In this document: piece by piece, positions 32,837-44,116 of the stretch
Layout of the letters: each line of letters starts with the position of its first letter
Position numbering within the stretch: position 1 is the first letter of the stretch
Origin: Persicaria tinctoria
Lineage: Eukaryota > Streptophyta > Magnoliopsida > Caryophyllales > Polygonaceae
Assembly (NCBI GenBank): GCA_037127255.1
Contig: JBANSL010000012.1
Location: forward strand, 32,975,115 to 33,039,114
Reading direction: 5' to 3'
Length of the DNA stretch: 64,000 nucleotides
Made by a program: the position numbers and the translations under genes
The notes under the pieces: model-generated
What the model saw: the letters and a program-made list of their open reading frames with translations, nothing else
Database searches by the model: none
Told to the model about the DNA's origin: nothing

Positions 32837-34081
32837 TTGGTTCATCGGGTCGAAGTGCTGTCGAAATTTTGGGAGATTCAATCAACAAATTCATGAACCA
32901 TGTTGGTCAGGACGCTTCTCAGAACAATACAGATAAAAAAAATGCAAAAGACACAAAGACCAAAACTAAGTTGAGGCATAACCCCTGACTAGTTGCTACC
33001 AAATTGCAACTACCTTGGAACCGTAAATGCTACAAATTCAGCCAGGGAGCCATGAGGCCAGTTATTCATGACATAAATTCAGAAACTGGAATTCAAGTTA
33101 GTTAATTAATGTGTCCAAACCAAGTTAATTTGAGTTGAACACAAAGCAGAACCAAATCAGTTCCCTCGGTTTAGGCCAGGCACAAAGCCAAACCAAATCA
33201 GTGGCCTTAACAAAGCAGTACTACTGAGAAATCAAGGGTATCAAATCTGGAAGGAGAAGAAAGGGGAAGCAAACATACCTAAGCTAAAAGGCCAAGGTGA
33301 GAGTCGTCTCCGACATTGCAGTGCCGCACTGCTCCTCCTCCCAGATGCTCAAATTCGGACGACCGGTGGCATTGATAGACTTCCCGAGCCCGGAATTGTG
33401 GCTGCCCTAAATCCAAACACCTCCAAACAAAAATCCCCAAATTACGAGTAACCAAAATCAGCCCTAATTTTGTTCTTGAAAACCCAAATCATCCAAATTA
33501 GATCCGGTTGAGGACAAATTGCGAGGGAAGGGAAGATAACGAACCTGTTGCTCCCTCTCTTTGCAGAAATGCTCGATGGCTCACAAATCTCCACGCAGCA
33601 GGGTCCCCTTCGCTTTCGTGGTGCTCTAGACACCGGTTTCTCCTTCAAATCGAACTGGTGTTGTATCGGAGCGACTTCTGGAGAAATCTTGTGGATTGTG
33701 CAGGCAAATAAAAAGTAACTAGGGTGGGGAAGTTGATAAAAGAATGGGATGAATTATTTTGTAACTCATCTTGTGTGAAAATGGGCTTCATTAAAAAAAT
33801 CCAAGTTAAAGTTGCCGATATGCAATTACGCACATGTATAATCAATCGTACATGCTTGGCACTTTTTTTCGTTTAATTACGAAATGCACCCACTAAAATA
33901 TAAGAATTATAGTTGGCATAAATTAAGAATTCGAGTTTGATCAAAACTTAAAAATTTAAACTCGTCAAATATTCTTTGTCAATTAATTCGAGTGGGTCAA
34001 TCTCAAACCGGCTCCTAAACAAAAACGGAGTCAAAACCTTAAATCAAGTTTCACAAAATATAAACTTGGTTTTAGGAAGAA

Positions 34082-35574
34082 CTACGTAAAGACTTGATAC
34101 TCTTTTATGAGTTACGTAGGAAATCCGATGTCAAAATTCAATATATATCGGATTCAGTCGCCCGACTCAAATTAAATCAAATTTGCCTAAAGTGAGAAAT
34201 ACGCAAGATTTGATCCCGTCCAAACGGGTACGTAGGTAGCTCGACATAAAGCTAAAAGCTAGTCGGGTCCAATCGCCAAACAAAACACAAATTTTGTTTA
34301 GGCAGAACTACGCAAGATTTGATCCCGTCCAAACGGGTACGTAGGTAGCTCGGCATAAAGCAAAAAGCTTGTCGGGTTCAATAGTCAAATAAAAATTAAA
34401 TTGGTCCGTTCAGAACTACGTATAGACTTGATGCTCTTTTAAGAGTTACGTAGGAAATCCGGTATCAAATTCAATATATATCGGATTCAGTCGCATGCCT
34501 CTAAATTCACTTCTAAATGAATATGAGGTCAAAGTCAATGCAAATGGTTCTGTTTAGAACTACGTACAGACTTGATACTCTTTTATGAGTTACGTAGGAA
34601 ATTCGATATTAAAATTCTAAAATTATATCGGATTCAGTCGTCTGCCTCTAAATTCACTTCTAAATGAATACGAGGTCAAAACCAAACAAATCAAATCGGT
34701 TCGTTTAGAACTACATAAAGACTTGATGCCCCCTATCGGCTACGTAGGTAACTCGATATTAAATTCTAAAATATATATCGGGTACAGTCATCGACCTCTA
34801 AATTCCCTTTAAATGAATATGAGGTCAAAAGCAAAACAAATTCAAATTGTCCATGTTGACTCGATATAAAGCTTCTGCTAGTCGAGTTCAATCAGCCCTC
34901 TCAAATGATCTTACGATCAAAATCCAATCAAATACAAAAAGTCATATTTGTCCCGAACTACGGTGACTTGATTCCACCAAACAAGTGGATACGTAGGAAA
35001 ATCGGTGTAAACCAAATTCTCATCGAGTCCAGTCACACCCAAACTTTCAACCAAATATCCTCAAATTCACTTTTCGACTCTAAGTCGTCCTAAATATCAA
35101 ATTTCCATCAAATCCAAAGTGTCTCATCCGACTCGATACAAAGCTTCCGCTCGTCGAGTTCGGTCACGACCAAAACCTCAAAAAAACCAAATACCAAACT
35201 CAAATTTGTCATTTCCAAGAACTACGTGCGATTTGATCCCTTCCAAAAGGGTACGTAGGAAACTCACAAACGAGTTCAATCACAACCCCCAAATTGACCT
35301 TAGAGTCAAAACAAGTCAAATCAAATCAAACTCCACCTAAATTCGTTTTCTATGCAAATGATAGGCGGGTTACTTGAGTTACCCTTCCGAGAAGGTGGAC
35401 TCAGGTTACTCGGGTGGAGTGTTGTTTGAGCAACCCTTCGTAGAAGGTGGGCTTGAACTTCATCCTCTGATGCATACAAGGAAACGAAACCAAATCCAAA
35501 CAAAACAAAACAAACACAAAATCCAAAACACTCTGAACTACGTAAGGCTTGATTCTCTTCCAAGAGATACGTAG
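34082..35574 (+). repeat. Nine CTACG/CGTAG hairpin motifs in the left LTR
   Basis: Copies at 34082-34119, 34199-34235, 34308-34344, 34416-34453, 34560-34597, 34711-34747, 34958-34996, 35222-35258 and 35538-35574. Each is CTACG, a spacer with TTGAT, an inner stem-loop, then TACGTAG. The inner stem differs in sequence between copies but remains paired. Equivalent copies lie in the right LTR (about 42463-43954). Confidence 0.8.
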
Positions 35575-35742
35575 GCAACCCGTTAAAATTCGGGTGCAGC
35601 CCAAATCACCAAAACCATTCAAATCGTGGTATCGATACGACTTCGAATCAAGAGGATAACCAAAAAGGGTCGAACTCAAATATTAAGAACTCAAATAAAA
35701 TGTGTTGTACGATTATTCGCGCATTTTTGTCCAACATATTTT

Positions 35743-35762
35743 TGGCACGCCCGGTGGGACCC
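35743..35762 (+). other. TE3 primer-binding site
   Basis: TGGCACGCCCGGTGGGACCC begins six bases after the LTR end. It has the TGG start that pairs with a tRNA CCA tail; I cannot assign the tRNA with certainty. Confidence 0.65.
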
Positions 35763-35825
35763 TTTTTGCCTTTTCATCTCTTAATTGTATTTATACTAAT
35801 ACATGGTTATATTTGAAAGGTACAA

Positions 35826-36905
35826 ATGGCACCAAAAGTGATTGTCAACTTCAACGAGCTTCCATCAACCTTCATTATCAAAGGAGGTCGTTGGATCAAG
35901 AAGAGATCGTTCGAAGAACAAATTGACATTACTCGGGACTCGTTATTTGCAAAGGTCCCGATCAACACCGTCTTTGGGGCTCTTCAAGCTCCGGAGAATC
36001 AGACCGTCGCCAAGTGGATGTCTAGTTCTCCCTCAACGCTTTCAGGGGAAAGGGGCATGAAGCCTACAACCCTTCCAAGCCATGGGGGCAGGAAGCTCAA
36101 GATCACCCGACTCGACGACAACAAGTTCAGCAACCAACCTATCTGCAACAAGCTCAAAGTGCATGAGGGTGGTTGCAATGGCATGAAGCCCACTATTAAA
36201 GTCACTAAAAGGCCCATGATTCATGTCATGAAAAAGAATGAGGGGGCAGTCGCAAATTCCGCACCACCCGTCTCTATTGCCAAGAAGGCAAACAAATTCA
36301 TGAAGAGGAGGGGACGCAAGTGCAGATCTCAACGCGACAAGACAAGACCTCTTCTTGTGCTAACTCGTTCATCAACTTCAGAGCGAGCCAATGCAACCCT
36401 TGCAAAAGATCTTCTTAGGTCGCAGGGGGCAGGTCAAATTCCCTTAGTGGCTTCGCAAAGCGAGATCCTCATTGGTTCTATGCCTATCTATCCGAAAGAG
36501 GTTGTACAATTAAACATGACCTCATACTCGAAAGAGACGGAACCCATAGCCACAAAGGTTAAGCCTTCAAAATCCAAAAAGGGCAAGGAGGTTCAAGAAG
36601 CATGCTCAGTCTCTAAAGATAATGCAAGAGACAAAGACCGGTTGGAGCTAACAAGTTCAAATGCTTCAATGGTTGAATCTCAAGCAAACATATCACGAGA
36701 TGGACCAAATGTGGAGCCGGTATTGACTACTAGCACACAAAGTGTCGAAGAGAAACTTCAAGAGTTGCAAAAGAAACTTGATGAGAAAGATGCTCAAATA
36801 GCAACACTTCTCGCACAATTAAATGTGCAAGATCAAGAAAATAGACAAGAGCAATCAAGGCCAATCGGTGAAGGCTCAAGCGGTAGCACGTCGATCTCTC
36901 TATAA
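35826..36905 (+). CDS. TE3 ORF1, basic protein upstream of gag
   Basis: 359 codons. The first ATG after the primer-binding site opens the frame (MAPKVIVNFNELPSTF). The middle is very basic (KKANKFMKRRGRKCRSQRDK), suggesting nucleic-acid binding. The end is a predicted coiled coil (VEEKLQELQKKLDEKDAQIA) followed by a Gln/Ser-rich tail. A single TAA (36903-36905) separates it from the gag frame, which continues in the same reading frame without further stops. Ogre-type elements have an ORF of unknown function in this position. Whether the stop is a mutation or is read through is open. Confidence 0.65.
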   Translation: MAPKVIVNFNELPSTFIIKGGRWIKKRSFEEQIDITRDSLFAKVPINTVFGALQAPENQTVAKWMSSSPSTLSGERGMKPTTLPSHGGRKLKITRLDDNKFSNQPICNKLKVHEGGCNGMKPTIKVTKRPMIHVMKKNEGAVANSAPPVSIAKKANKFMKRRGRKCRSQRDKTRPLLVLTRSSTSERANATLAKDLLRSQGAGQIPLVASQSEILIGSMPIYPKEVVQLNMTSYSKETEPIATKVKPSKSKKGKEVQEACSVSKDNARDKDRLELTSSNASMVESQANISRDGPNVEPVLTTSTQSVEEKLQELQKKLDEKDAQIATLLAQLNVQDQENRQEQSRPIGEGSSGSTSISL

Positions 36906-38051
36906 GAAATCAAAGAGATGATCGCTCAAGGGATAAAAGAAGCCTATGCATCACAAAATCCAACAGTGCTTGGGTATAAAAGACCTTATCCGACACATTA
37001 TGATTTGATGCTATTTCCCCAAGGCTACCAAAGACCGAGCTTTGAAAAGTTCGATGGCCTTCATGGTTCACCTCACGAGCACCTTGCTCATTTTTATTCC
37101 GCTTGTGGTGAAACTGCCTTGATTGATGCCTTATTAATTAGGCAATTTGTCCAATCTTTGAAGGGATCGGCATTCACCTGGTATACTCAACTTCAACCAG
37201 GGTCGATTCAAACATGGGAGGATCTACAAAGAGAGTTCCTAGCTCAGTTTGTGAGCTCAAAAGCAAGAGTTTCCATTCTGGACCTTGCGAACACCTATCA
37301 AAGGTCTAACGAGCTCGCCAACGACTTCATCTCCAGGTGGAGGAGCATGAGACTCCAATGCCATGAAAAATTGAGCGAACAAACTTGTGTTCAAATGTGC
37401 ACCAACAACTTAATACCGGAATTAGCGGTACATGTTGGAAGTGCCGAACCTCGTTCATTTAATGAATTGGTTTCTAAAGCGTGCAATGTTGAAAAGCAAC
37501 TCGCACGAAGATCCAACCGGTCTCAGGATAGTGAGACTAACAAAAATGATGGCGATGAGGTACAAGATGAAGATGAGTCAATGGCGACTTTCGTCAGACA
37601 TGATCGAGAGTTCGTTAACAAGAATGGTTCCCAAGCTCAAATAAAAGAGAAAGCCAAGGAACCAGCCAAGAGACTCACCCTTCACGAAAGAAGACAAAAG
37701 ACATATCTCTTTGATGACGATGATGTACAAGGGATATTCGATGAGTTGATGAGTGCTAGACTTCTAACACTCCCGAAGGCAAAAAGGTCAAAAGAGGTCG
37801 GCAAAATGAGTGATCCAAAATATTGCTCGTATCATCAACTCGTTAGTCATCCAATCAAGGATTGCTACGTCTTCAAAGACATCATAGAGGAGATGATTAA
37901 CAAAGGAGAAATTGAAATCGAGGGGGCAACATCCTCAACTCAAGTAGCTTCATCAAATACCATTTCAGTGGTAGACGTTGCAGAGTCCACTCCCTCACTC
38001 CAAGTATCTTCTCAAATAAAAAAAAGCATCTTCTATGGCTATTGGAACTGA
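36906..38051 (+). CDS. gag: TE3 Gag
   Basis: The open frame starts right after the TAA; the first ATG is at 36918 (MIAQGIKEAYASQNPTV). Residues about 40-190 are the retrotransposon gag core: FEKFDGLHGSPHEHLAHFYS, LKGSAFTWYTQLQPGSI, WEDLQREFLAQFVSS and ANDFISRWRSMRLQC. Near residue 300 a CX2HX4HX4C cluster (CSYHQLVSHPIKDC) replaces the classical zinc knuckle. The frame ends after an A8 run near 38018, where a +1 shift would lead into the next ORF. The product would form the particle shell and bind RNA. Confidence 0.8.
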   Translation, partial: EIKEMIAQGIKEAYASQNPTVLGYKRPYPTHYDLMLFPQGYQRPSFEKFDGLHGSPHEHLAHFYSACGETALIDALLIRQFVQSLKGSAFTWYTQLQPGSIQTWEDLQREFLAQFVSSKARVSILDLANTYQRSNELANDFISRWRSMRLQCHEKLSEQTCVQMCTNNLIPELAVHVGSAEPRSFNELVSKACNVEKQLARRSNRSQDSETNKNDGDEVQDEDESMATFVRHDREFVNKNGSQAQIKEKAKEPAKRLTLHERRQKTYLFDDDDVQGIFDELMSARLLTLPKAKRSKEVGKMSDPKYCSYHQLVSHPIKDCYVFKDIIEEMINKGEIEIEGATSSTQVASSNTISVVDVAESTPSLQVSSQIKKSIFYGYWN

Positions 38052-38685
38052 GGGCAGCTCTACAGTTTCATTGCCTTTTAAAGCGTTGGTCAAAGATGAT
38101 TCTTCAAAAGATGAGTCTTTGAAAGACAAAGAAACCGCTCAATGTTATATGGTCTCATGGACCAATGACATGGACGAAAATGAAGCAAGAGTTAAAAAGA
38201 TTACTCTTCACTCCAAGAAGCAAATTCTCTCCTCAAAATCAAGAGAGAAATCAAAGGGAAAGAAACCAAGCTTCGGTGAAGCTTCAAAAATGCACAAGAA
38301 GCATAAAGTTCAAGTGCAAAAGCTAAAACCTTCTTTCAAGGGTAAAACGCCACAAAAGCTCGTCGAGGAGGCTTGTGTCAAAAATTTCCAAATCTCATAC
38401 GAAGAGGGTGTTCTAACCGCAAGTGTGATAGAGCCTAGAGTGTCTGCATTTGAAAGGCTCGGGATGGCTTCAAGTGGAACTCCTAAATCTTCGGTGTTTA
38501 AAAGGCTTGAACAAGCCCCTACATGCGAGACACCAAAATCTTTCGTATTTGAAAGACTCGAGCTAGCCTCAACAAATGAAGCATCCAAATCTTCAGTGTT
38601 TCAAAGGCTTGATATGACCTTGGCAAGTGAAGAATCCAAATCTTCGGTGTTTCAAAGGCTTAACATAGCCTTGACAAGTGGATAA
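38035..38685 (+). CDS. TE3 gag-tail ORF with FxRL repeats
   Basis: 216 codons in the +1 frame relative to gag, overlapping it by 17 bases. It is lysine- and serine-rich (SREKSKGKKPSFGEASKMHK) and then repeats a 17-residue unit around SSVFxRL: SAFERLG, SSVFKRLEQ, SFVFERLEL, SSVFQRLDM and SSVFQRLNI. A TAA ends it at 38685, and a sixth unit (LIFERLG) follows in frame, so the ancestral protein was longer (to about 38840). Probably the C-terminal part of Gag, separated by the shift at the A8 run. Function unknown. Confidence 0.6.
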   Translation: MAIGTEGSSTVSLPFKALVKDDSSKDESLKDKETAQCYMVSWTNDMDENEARVKKITLHSKKQILSSKSREKSKGKKPSFGEASKMHKKHKVQVQKLKPSFKGKTPQKLVEEACVKNFQISYEEGVLTASVIEPRVSAFERLGMASSGTPKSSVFKRLEQAPTCETPKSFVFERLELASTNEASKSSVFQRLDMTLASEESKSSVFQRLNIALTSG

Positions 38686-40460
38686 TCTAAAGCCCTGATA
38701 TTTGAAAGGCTCGGAAAAGTTGATGAGTCTAAAAGCAAGAATGTCCAAATGAAAAGGAGTAAAAGCAAGAGCTCCGGAAGAGACAGCCAAAAGTTCTCGT
38801 CCATAAGCTCAACCAAATCATGGACACCTAAAGCCAAATAAAGGTGTCAAAATGGTCAAGTAGTCTCCAAGGCGGAAAAATAAATAGTTCTGCCTAGAAC
38901 TACGTTAAGACTTGATCCCCAACAAGGGGTACGTAGGAAATTTGACATAAAAAAAATGTGTCAAATTCAGTCGCACAAAAAAAAAAGAGAGAAGAAATTC
39001 CGAGTTCGCATATGATAATCAGATTATTCGGGAAACCCTTCCTAGAAGGTGGGCTGAGTGATTTGAATGATGCGGTAAAAAAAAGAGAGAAAAAAAAATC
39101 CTAGTATGCAAATGATAGTCGAGTTTTTTTGGTAAACCCTTCCTAGAAGGTGTACTCAAGTAACTCGAGTGATGCATGTGGATAAAAAAAAAGGACTTGA
39201 AATTAGTCCTGAATTCAAGCAACCCGGAAAGATATATGAAAAATGGGTTCATAAAGAACTACGAGCGGCTTGATCCCTCACAAAGGGGGTACGTAGGCAG
39301 TCTAGCTAGTCAAAGTGCTAGGTGCAGCCACAAAAACAAACAAATCATCTTCTTTTCTCAGCAAAGAAGAAAAAGAAGTCAAATCCTCTGTTTTTGTAGT
39401 CAAATGAGCATTGTCTCAACTACAAGGAGAAAAATCAAGTATGGTCTAAAGACTTGCATGTTTTGTGCCTATACTGAAAATGAGGCAAAGGAAGAGAGAA
39501 AAAGGTGTCTTCAAAGACGTTCTCATAAAGAGAAACAAACAAAAGGCTCATGCCTAAAATTTCCGACTTTGATCATCACGCCCAAATGTGGTAGTCAATT
39601 CAAGTCTCTTAAATCAAATCTTCCTTCCAAGGAACCCAAACCAAGTTGCTTCAAAACTTGACTAATCAAATGGTCAATGTTTTCTTTTATCTCAAAGCCA
39701 AAAAGGCCGAAGCCTCTCAAAACCCTTCAAACCCTCCCAAACAAAAATTGGCCTACATCATCTATATATGTATGGTCATTCAAAGCCCCCATAACTCAAA
39801 ACTCAAACTCAAAGGTAAAAGCCATCAAATGCCTTGGCTATAAATGGTATGGGTATAAATGTCAAAATCATCTCATGTGATGTTTTGATCACAAATCTTC
39901 AACCACAAAGGTTACAAAAGCTAAGCCTACGACACCAAGTCGTCAAAACCAAATTTAGTCTAAGACCGAAAATCAAAATGAAATCGGTCAAAAGACAAAA
40001 AGCTCAAGCCTACGACACCAAGTCGTCAGAACCAAATTCTTGTCCCTCACAAGAAAACCTTCAAATCCAAATTCAAGCTTAAAGTCGAAAATCTCCGACC
40101 AGAAGCCAAAAACCAAATCGGCAAAAAGTCAATGCCAAAAATCCAATCGGTTTGAAAGCTCAAAAGCCAAACCAATGAAAAAGCCACAAAGGCAAAAATC
40201 AAATTATGAGGAGGAAAATTTTTCCGACTCTCACGTACCCATACCAGATTACCTCTCATTGTTCCTAAGCAAATTCTATGAAGGATTGCTTTTCAAATGT
40301 GATCAATTTTTATGGGAACAATAACGAATGTTCCAACTTTTTCTTCGGACTATAAATTAAACCAAAAATGCTTCCTCAAGCAGAGTCCGCGAGAAACAAG
40401 CATGGTGCATATATAGCACAATAACGAACTTTGAACATTTTCGACATCTCAAATGTACAA
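38686..40460 (+). other. TE3 non-coding 3' internal region
   Basis: After the gag tail there is no pol. Hairpins of the CTACG type are at 38900-38936 and 39259-39296, and ACCCTTCCTAGAAGGT at about 39027 and 39127. A duplicated segment with 'acgacaccaagtcgtca' occurs at 39927 and 40012. Short frames here are not conserved. Confidence 0.6.
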
Positions 40461-40475
40461 AGTTCGGGGGGCAAC
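40461..40475 (+). other. TE3 polypurine tract
   Basis: AGTTCGGGGGGCAAC lies directly before the right LTR; the G-run with GCAAC is common for this class of plant elements. Confidence 0.65.
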
Positions 40476-43400
40476 TGTTTGAGGGTAAATTTTCGTGAAT
40501 TGATTGAATTCATGATTCTATATAAAAAAAAAAGTTGTCACATATCATAAAAATGTGATTTCTTTTCTTAAATTTAAGGGTATGACTTGCAAGTTCATGT
40601 TGGATTATGAAAATTCCAATGCAAGCCCAAATACATGATAAAGAAGAAGAAGCCCAATCCAAAATTGAGCAATTGTTGGCAGTTAACAAAAAAAAAAAAT
40701 ACAGAACGTGGTATAAAACAAAAACTGCAGAGAAAGTGTCTAGTGGGGGGTGCTCATGATAACTGCCTTCATTTCCCTTATAAAAGGGGTATCATTGCAG
40801 TTACTGAGCCGCTTCAAACTGGCTCTTCTTCCTCCCTTCAACTGGCTTTCTTCCTTCTCTACAAAATTCCTTCTTCCCAATATCAACAGAGCAGCCAATC
40901 TTCCTGGCTTTCTCCTGCTTGCTTCAAACAGGTTCACCTGCAGCAACATACAAAACAAACGAAAATTAGCAAGCAGCAGCAGAACCCTTCAAAGGCTAGA
41001 ACAGAGGGTAGAACCCTATCCTCACTTATTTTCTATTGGGTTTAGGTGCTCTCACCTAGTGTTTGGTCCCGTAATAGGCTTTCGCCTAGAGACCATCACA
41101 TAATAGGTTGAGAGCATCCATTCTCATAGTCGCAATCGGGTTCACATGCTCTCACCTAGTGTTTGGTCCCGTAATAGGCTCTTGCCTTGAGACCATCACG
41201 TAATAGGTTGGGAGCATTGGTTCATCGGGTCGAAGTGCTGTCGAAATTTTGGGAGATTCAATCAACAAATTCATGAACCATGTTGGTCAGGACGCTTCTC
41301 AGAACAATACAGATAAAAAAAATGCAAAAGACACAAAGACCAAAACTAAGTTGAGGCATAACCCCTAACTAGTTGCTACCAAATTGCAACTACCTTGGAA
41401 CCCTAAATGCGACAAATTCAGCCAGGGAGCCATGAGGCCAGTTATTCATGACATAAATTCAGAAACTAGAATTCAAGTTACTTAAATAACGTGTCCAAAC
41501 CAAGTTAATTTGAGTTGAACACAAAGCAGAACCAAATCAGTGCCCTCGGTTTAGGCCAGGCACAAAGCCAAACCAAATCAGTGGCCTTAACAAAGCAGTA
41601 CTACTGAGAAATCAAGGGTATCAAATCTGGAAGGAGAAGAAAGGGGAAGCAAACATACCTAAGCTAAAAGGCCAAGGTGAGAGTCGTCTCCGACATTGCA
41701 GTGCCGCACTGCTCCTCCTCCCAGATGCTCAAATTCGGACGACCGGTGGCATTGATAGACTTCCCGAGCCCGGAATTGTGGCTGCCCTAAATCCAAAAAC
41801 CTCCAAACAAAAATCCCCAAATTATGAGTAACCAAAATCAGCCCTAATTTTGTTCTTGAAAACCCAAATCATCCAAATTAGATCCGGTTGAGGACAAATT
41901 GCGAGGGAAGGGAAGATAACGAACTTGTTGCTCCCTCTCTTTGCAGAAATGCTCGATGGCTCACAAATCTCCAGGCAGCAGGGTCCCCTTCGCTTTCGTG
42001 GTGCTCTAGACACCGGTTTCTCCTTCAAATCGAACTGGTGTTGTATCGGAGCGACTTCTGGAGAAATCTTGTGGATTGTGCAGGCAAATAAAAAGTAACT
42101 AGGGTGGGGAAGTTGATAAAAGAATGGGATGAATTATTTGTAACTCATCTTGTGTGAAAATGGGCTTCATTAAAAAAATCCAAGTTAAAGTTGCCGATAT
42201 GCAATTACGCACATGTATAATCAATCGTACATGCTTGGCACTTTTTTTTCGTTTATTTACGAAATGCACCCACTAAAATATAAGAATTATAGTTGGCATA
42301 AATTAAGAATTCGAGTTTGATCAAAACTTAAAAATTTAAACTCGTCAAATATTCTTTGTCAATTAATTCGAGTGGGTCAATCTCAAACCGGCTCCTAAAC
42401 AAAAACGGAGTCAAAATCTTAAATCAAGTTTCACAAAATATAAACTTGGTTTTAGGAAGAACTACGTAAAGACTTGATACTCTTTTATGAGTTACGTAGG
42501 AAATCCGATGTCAAAATTCAATATATATCGGATTCAGTCGCCCGGCTCAAATTATATCAAATTTGCCTAAAGTGAGAACTACGCAAGATTTGATCCCGTC
42601 CAAACGGGTACGTAGGTAGCTCGACATAAAGCTAAAAGCTAGTCGGGTCCAATCGCCAAACAAAAAACAAATTTTGTTTAAGCAGAACTACGCAAGATTT
42701 GATCCCGTCCAAACGGGTACGTAGGTAGCTCGGCATAAAGCAAAAAGCTCGTCGGGTTCAATCGTCAAATAAAAATTAAATTGGTCCGTTCAGAACTACG
42801 TATAGACTTGATGCTCTTTTAAGAGTTACGTAGGAAATCCGGTATCAAATTCAATATATATCGGATTCAGTCGCATGCCTCTAAATTCACTTCTAAATGA
42901 ATATGAGGTCAAAGTCAATGCAAATGGTTCTGTTTAGAACTACGTACAGACTTGATACTCTTTTATGAGTTACGTAGGAAATTCGATATTAAAATTCTAA
43001 AATTATATCGGATTCAGTCGTCTGCCTCTAAATTCACTTCTAAATGAATACGAGGTCAAAACCAAACAAATCAAATCGGTTCGTTTAGAACTACGTAAAG
43101 ACTTGATGCCCCCTATCGGCTACGTAGGTAACTCGATATTAAATTCTAAAATATATATCGGGTACAGTCATCGACCTCTAAATTCCCTTTAAATGAATAT
43201 GAGGTCAAAAGCAAAACAAATTCAAATTGTCCATGTTGACTCGATATAAAGCTTCTGCTAGTCGAGTTCAATCAGCCCTCTCAAATGATCTTACGATCAA
43301 AATCCAATCAAATACAAAAATTCATATTTGTCCCGAACTACGGTGACTTGACTCCACCAAAAAAGTGGATACGTAGGAAAATCGGTGTAAACCAAATTCT

Positions 43401-44116
43401 CATCGAGTCCAGTCACACCCAAACTTTCAACCAAATATCCTCAAATTCACTTTTCGACTCTAAGTCGTCCTAAATATCAAATTTCCATCAAATCCAAAGT
43501 GTCTCATCCGACTCGATACAAAGCTTCCGCTCGTCGAGTTCGGTCACGACCAAAACCTCAAAAAAACCAAATACCAAACTCAAATTTGTCATTTCCAAGA
43601 ACTACGTGCGATTTGATCCCTTCCAAAAGGGTACGTAGGAAACTCACAAACGAGTTCAATCACAACCCCCAAGTTGACCTTAGAGTCAAAACAAGTCAAA
43701 TCAAATCAAACTCCACCTAAATTCGTTTTCTATGCAAATGATAGGCGGGTTACTTGAGTTACCCTTCCGAGAAGGTGGACTCAGGTTACTCGGGTGGAGT
43801 GTTGTTTGAGCAACCCTTCGTAGAAGGTGGGCTTGAACTTCATCCTTTGATGCATACAAGGAAACGAAACCAAATCCAAACAAAACAAAACAAACACAAA
43901 ATCCAAAACACACTGAACTACGTAAGGCTTGATTCTCTTCCAAGAGATACGTAGGCAACCCGTTAAAATTCGGGTGCAGCCCAAATCACCAAAACCATTC
44001 AAATCGTGGTATCAATACGACTTCGAATCAAGAGGATAACCAAAAGGGGTCGAACTCAAATATTAAGAAATCAAATAAAATGTGTTGTACGATTATTCGC
44101 GCATTTTTGTCCAACA
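40476..44116 (+). repeat. TE3 right LTR (3641 bp)
   Basis: Matches 32050-35736. The main difference is a 49-bp deletion at about 41036 that removes a segment beginning TTTGCAG|GTACAAAG in the left copy. Also contains TATAAAAG (40779-40786), the two 70-nt hairpins (41047-41216) and nine CTACG hairpins. Confidence 0.88.

Larger units (their letters stand above)
32050..35736 (+). repeat. TE3 left LTR (3687 bp)
   Basis: U3 is about 300 bp, with TATAAAAG at 32350-32357. The following R-U5 is unusually long (over 3 kb). It holds two tandem 70-nt hairpins (32667-32736 and 32767-32836), nine CTACG/CGTAG hairpins between 34082 and 35574, and two ACCCTTC/GAAGGT hairpins near 35380 and 35439. No gene: the short open frames are not conserved. 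Confidence 0.85.
32050..44116 (+). mobile_element. TE3: Ogre/Tat-like gag-only LTR retrotransposon
   Basis: The element has TGTTTGAGGG...TTGTCCAACA LTRs of 3687 and 3641 bp and a perfect target duplication AGGGG (32045-32049, 44117-44121). A primer-binding site follows the left LTR and a polypurine tract precedes the right one. The 4.7-kb interior encodes an extra ORF upstream of gag, then gag and a lysine-rich tail protein, but no protease, reverse transcriptase or integrase. Very long LTRs and an ORF before gag are features of the Ogre/Tat group. The LTRs are highly similar, so insertion is fairly recent. It splits WAKL unit 5. Confidence 0.88.

Noticed and set aside
39176..39661. 161-codon frame in the TE3 interior
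   Set aside because: Crosses a CTACG hairpin motif, has no family match and no conserved neighbour.
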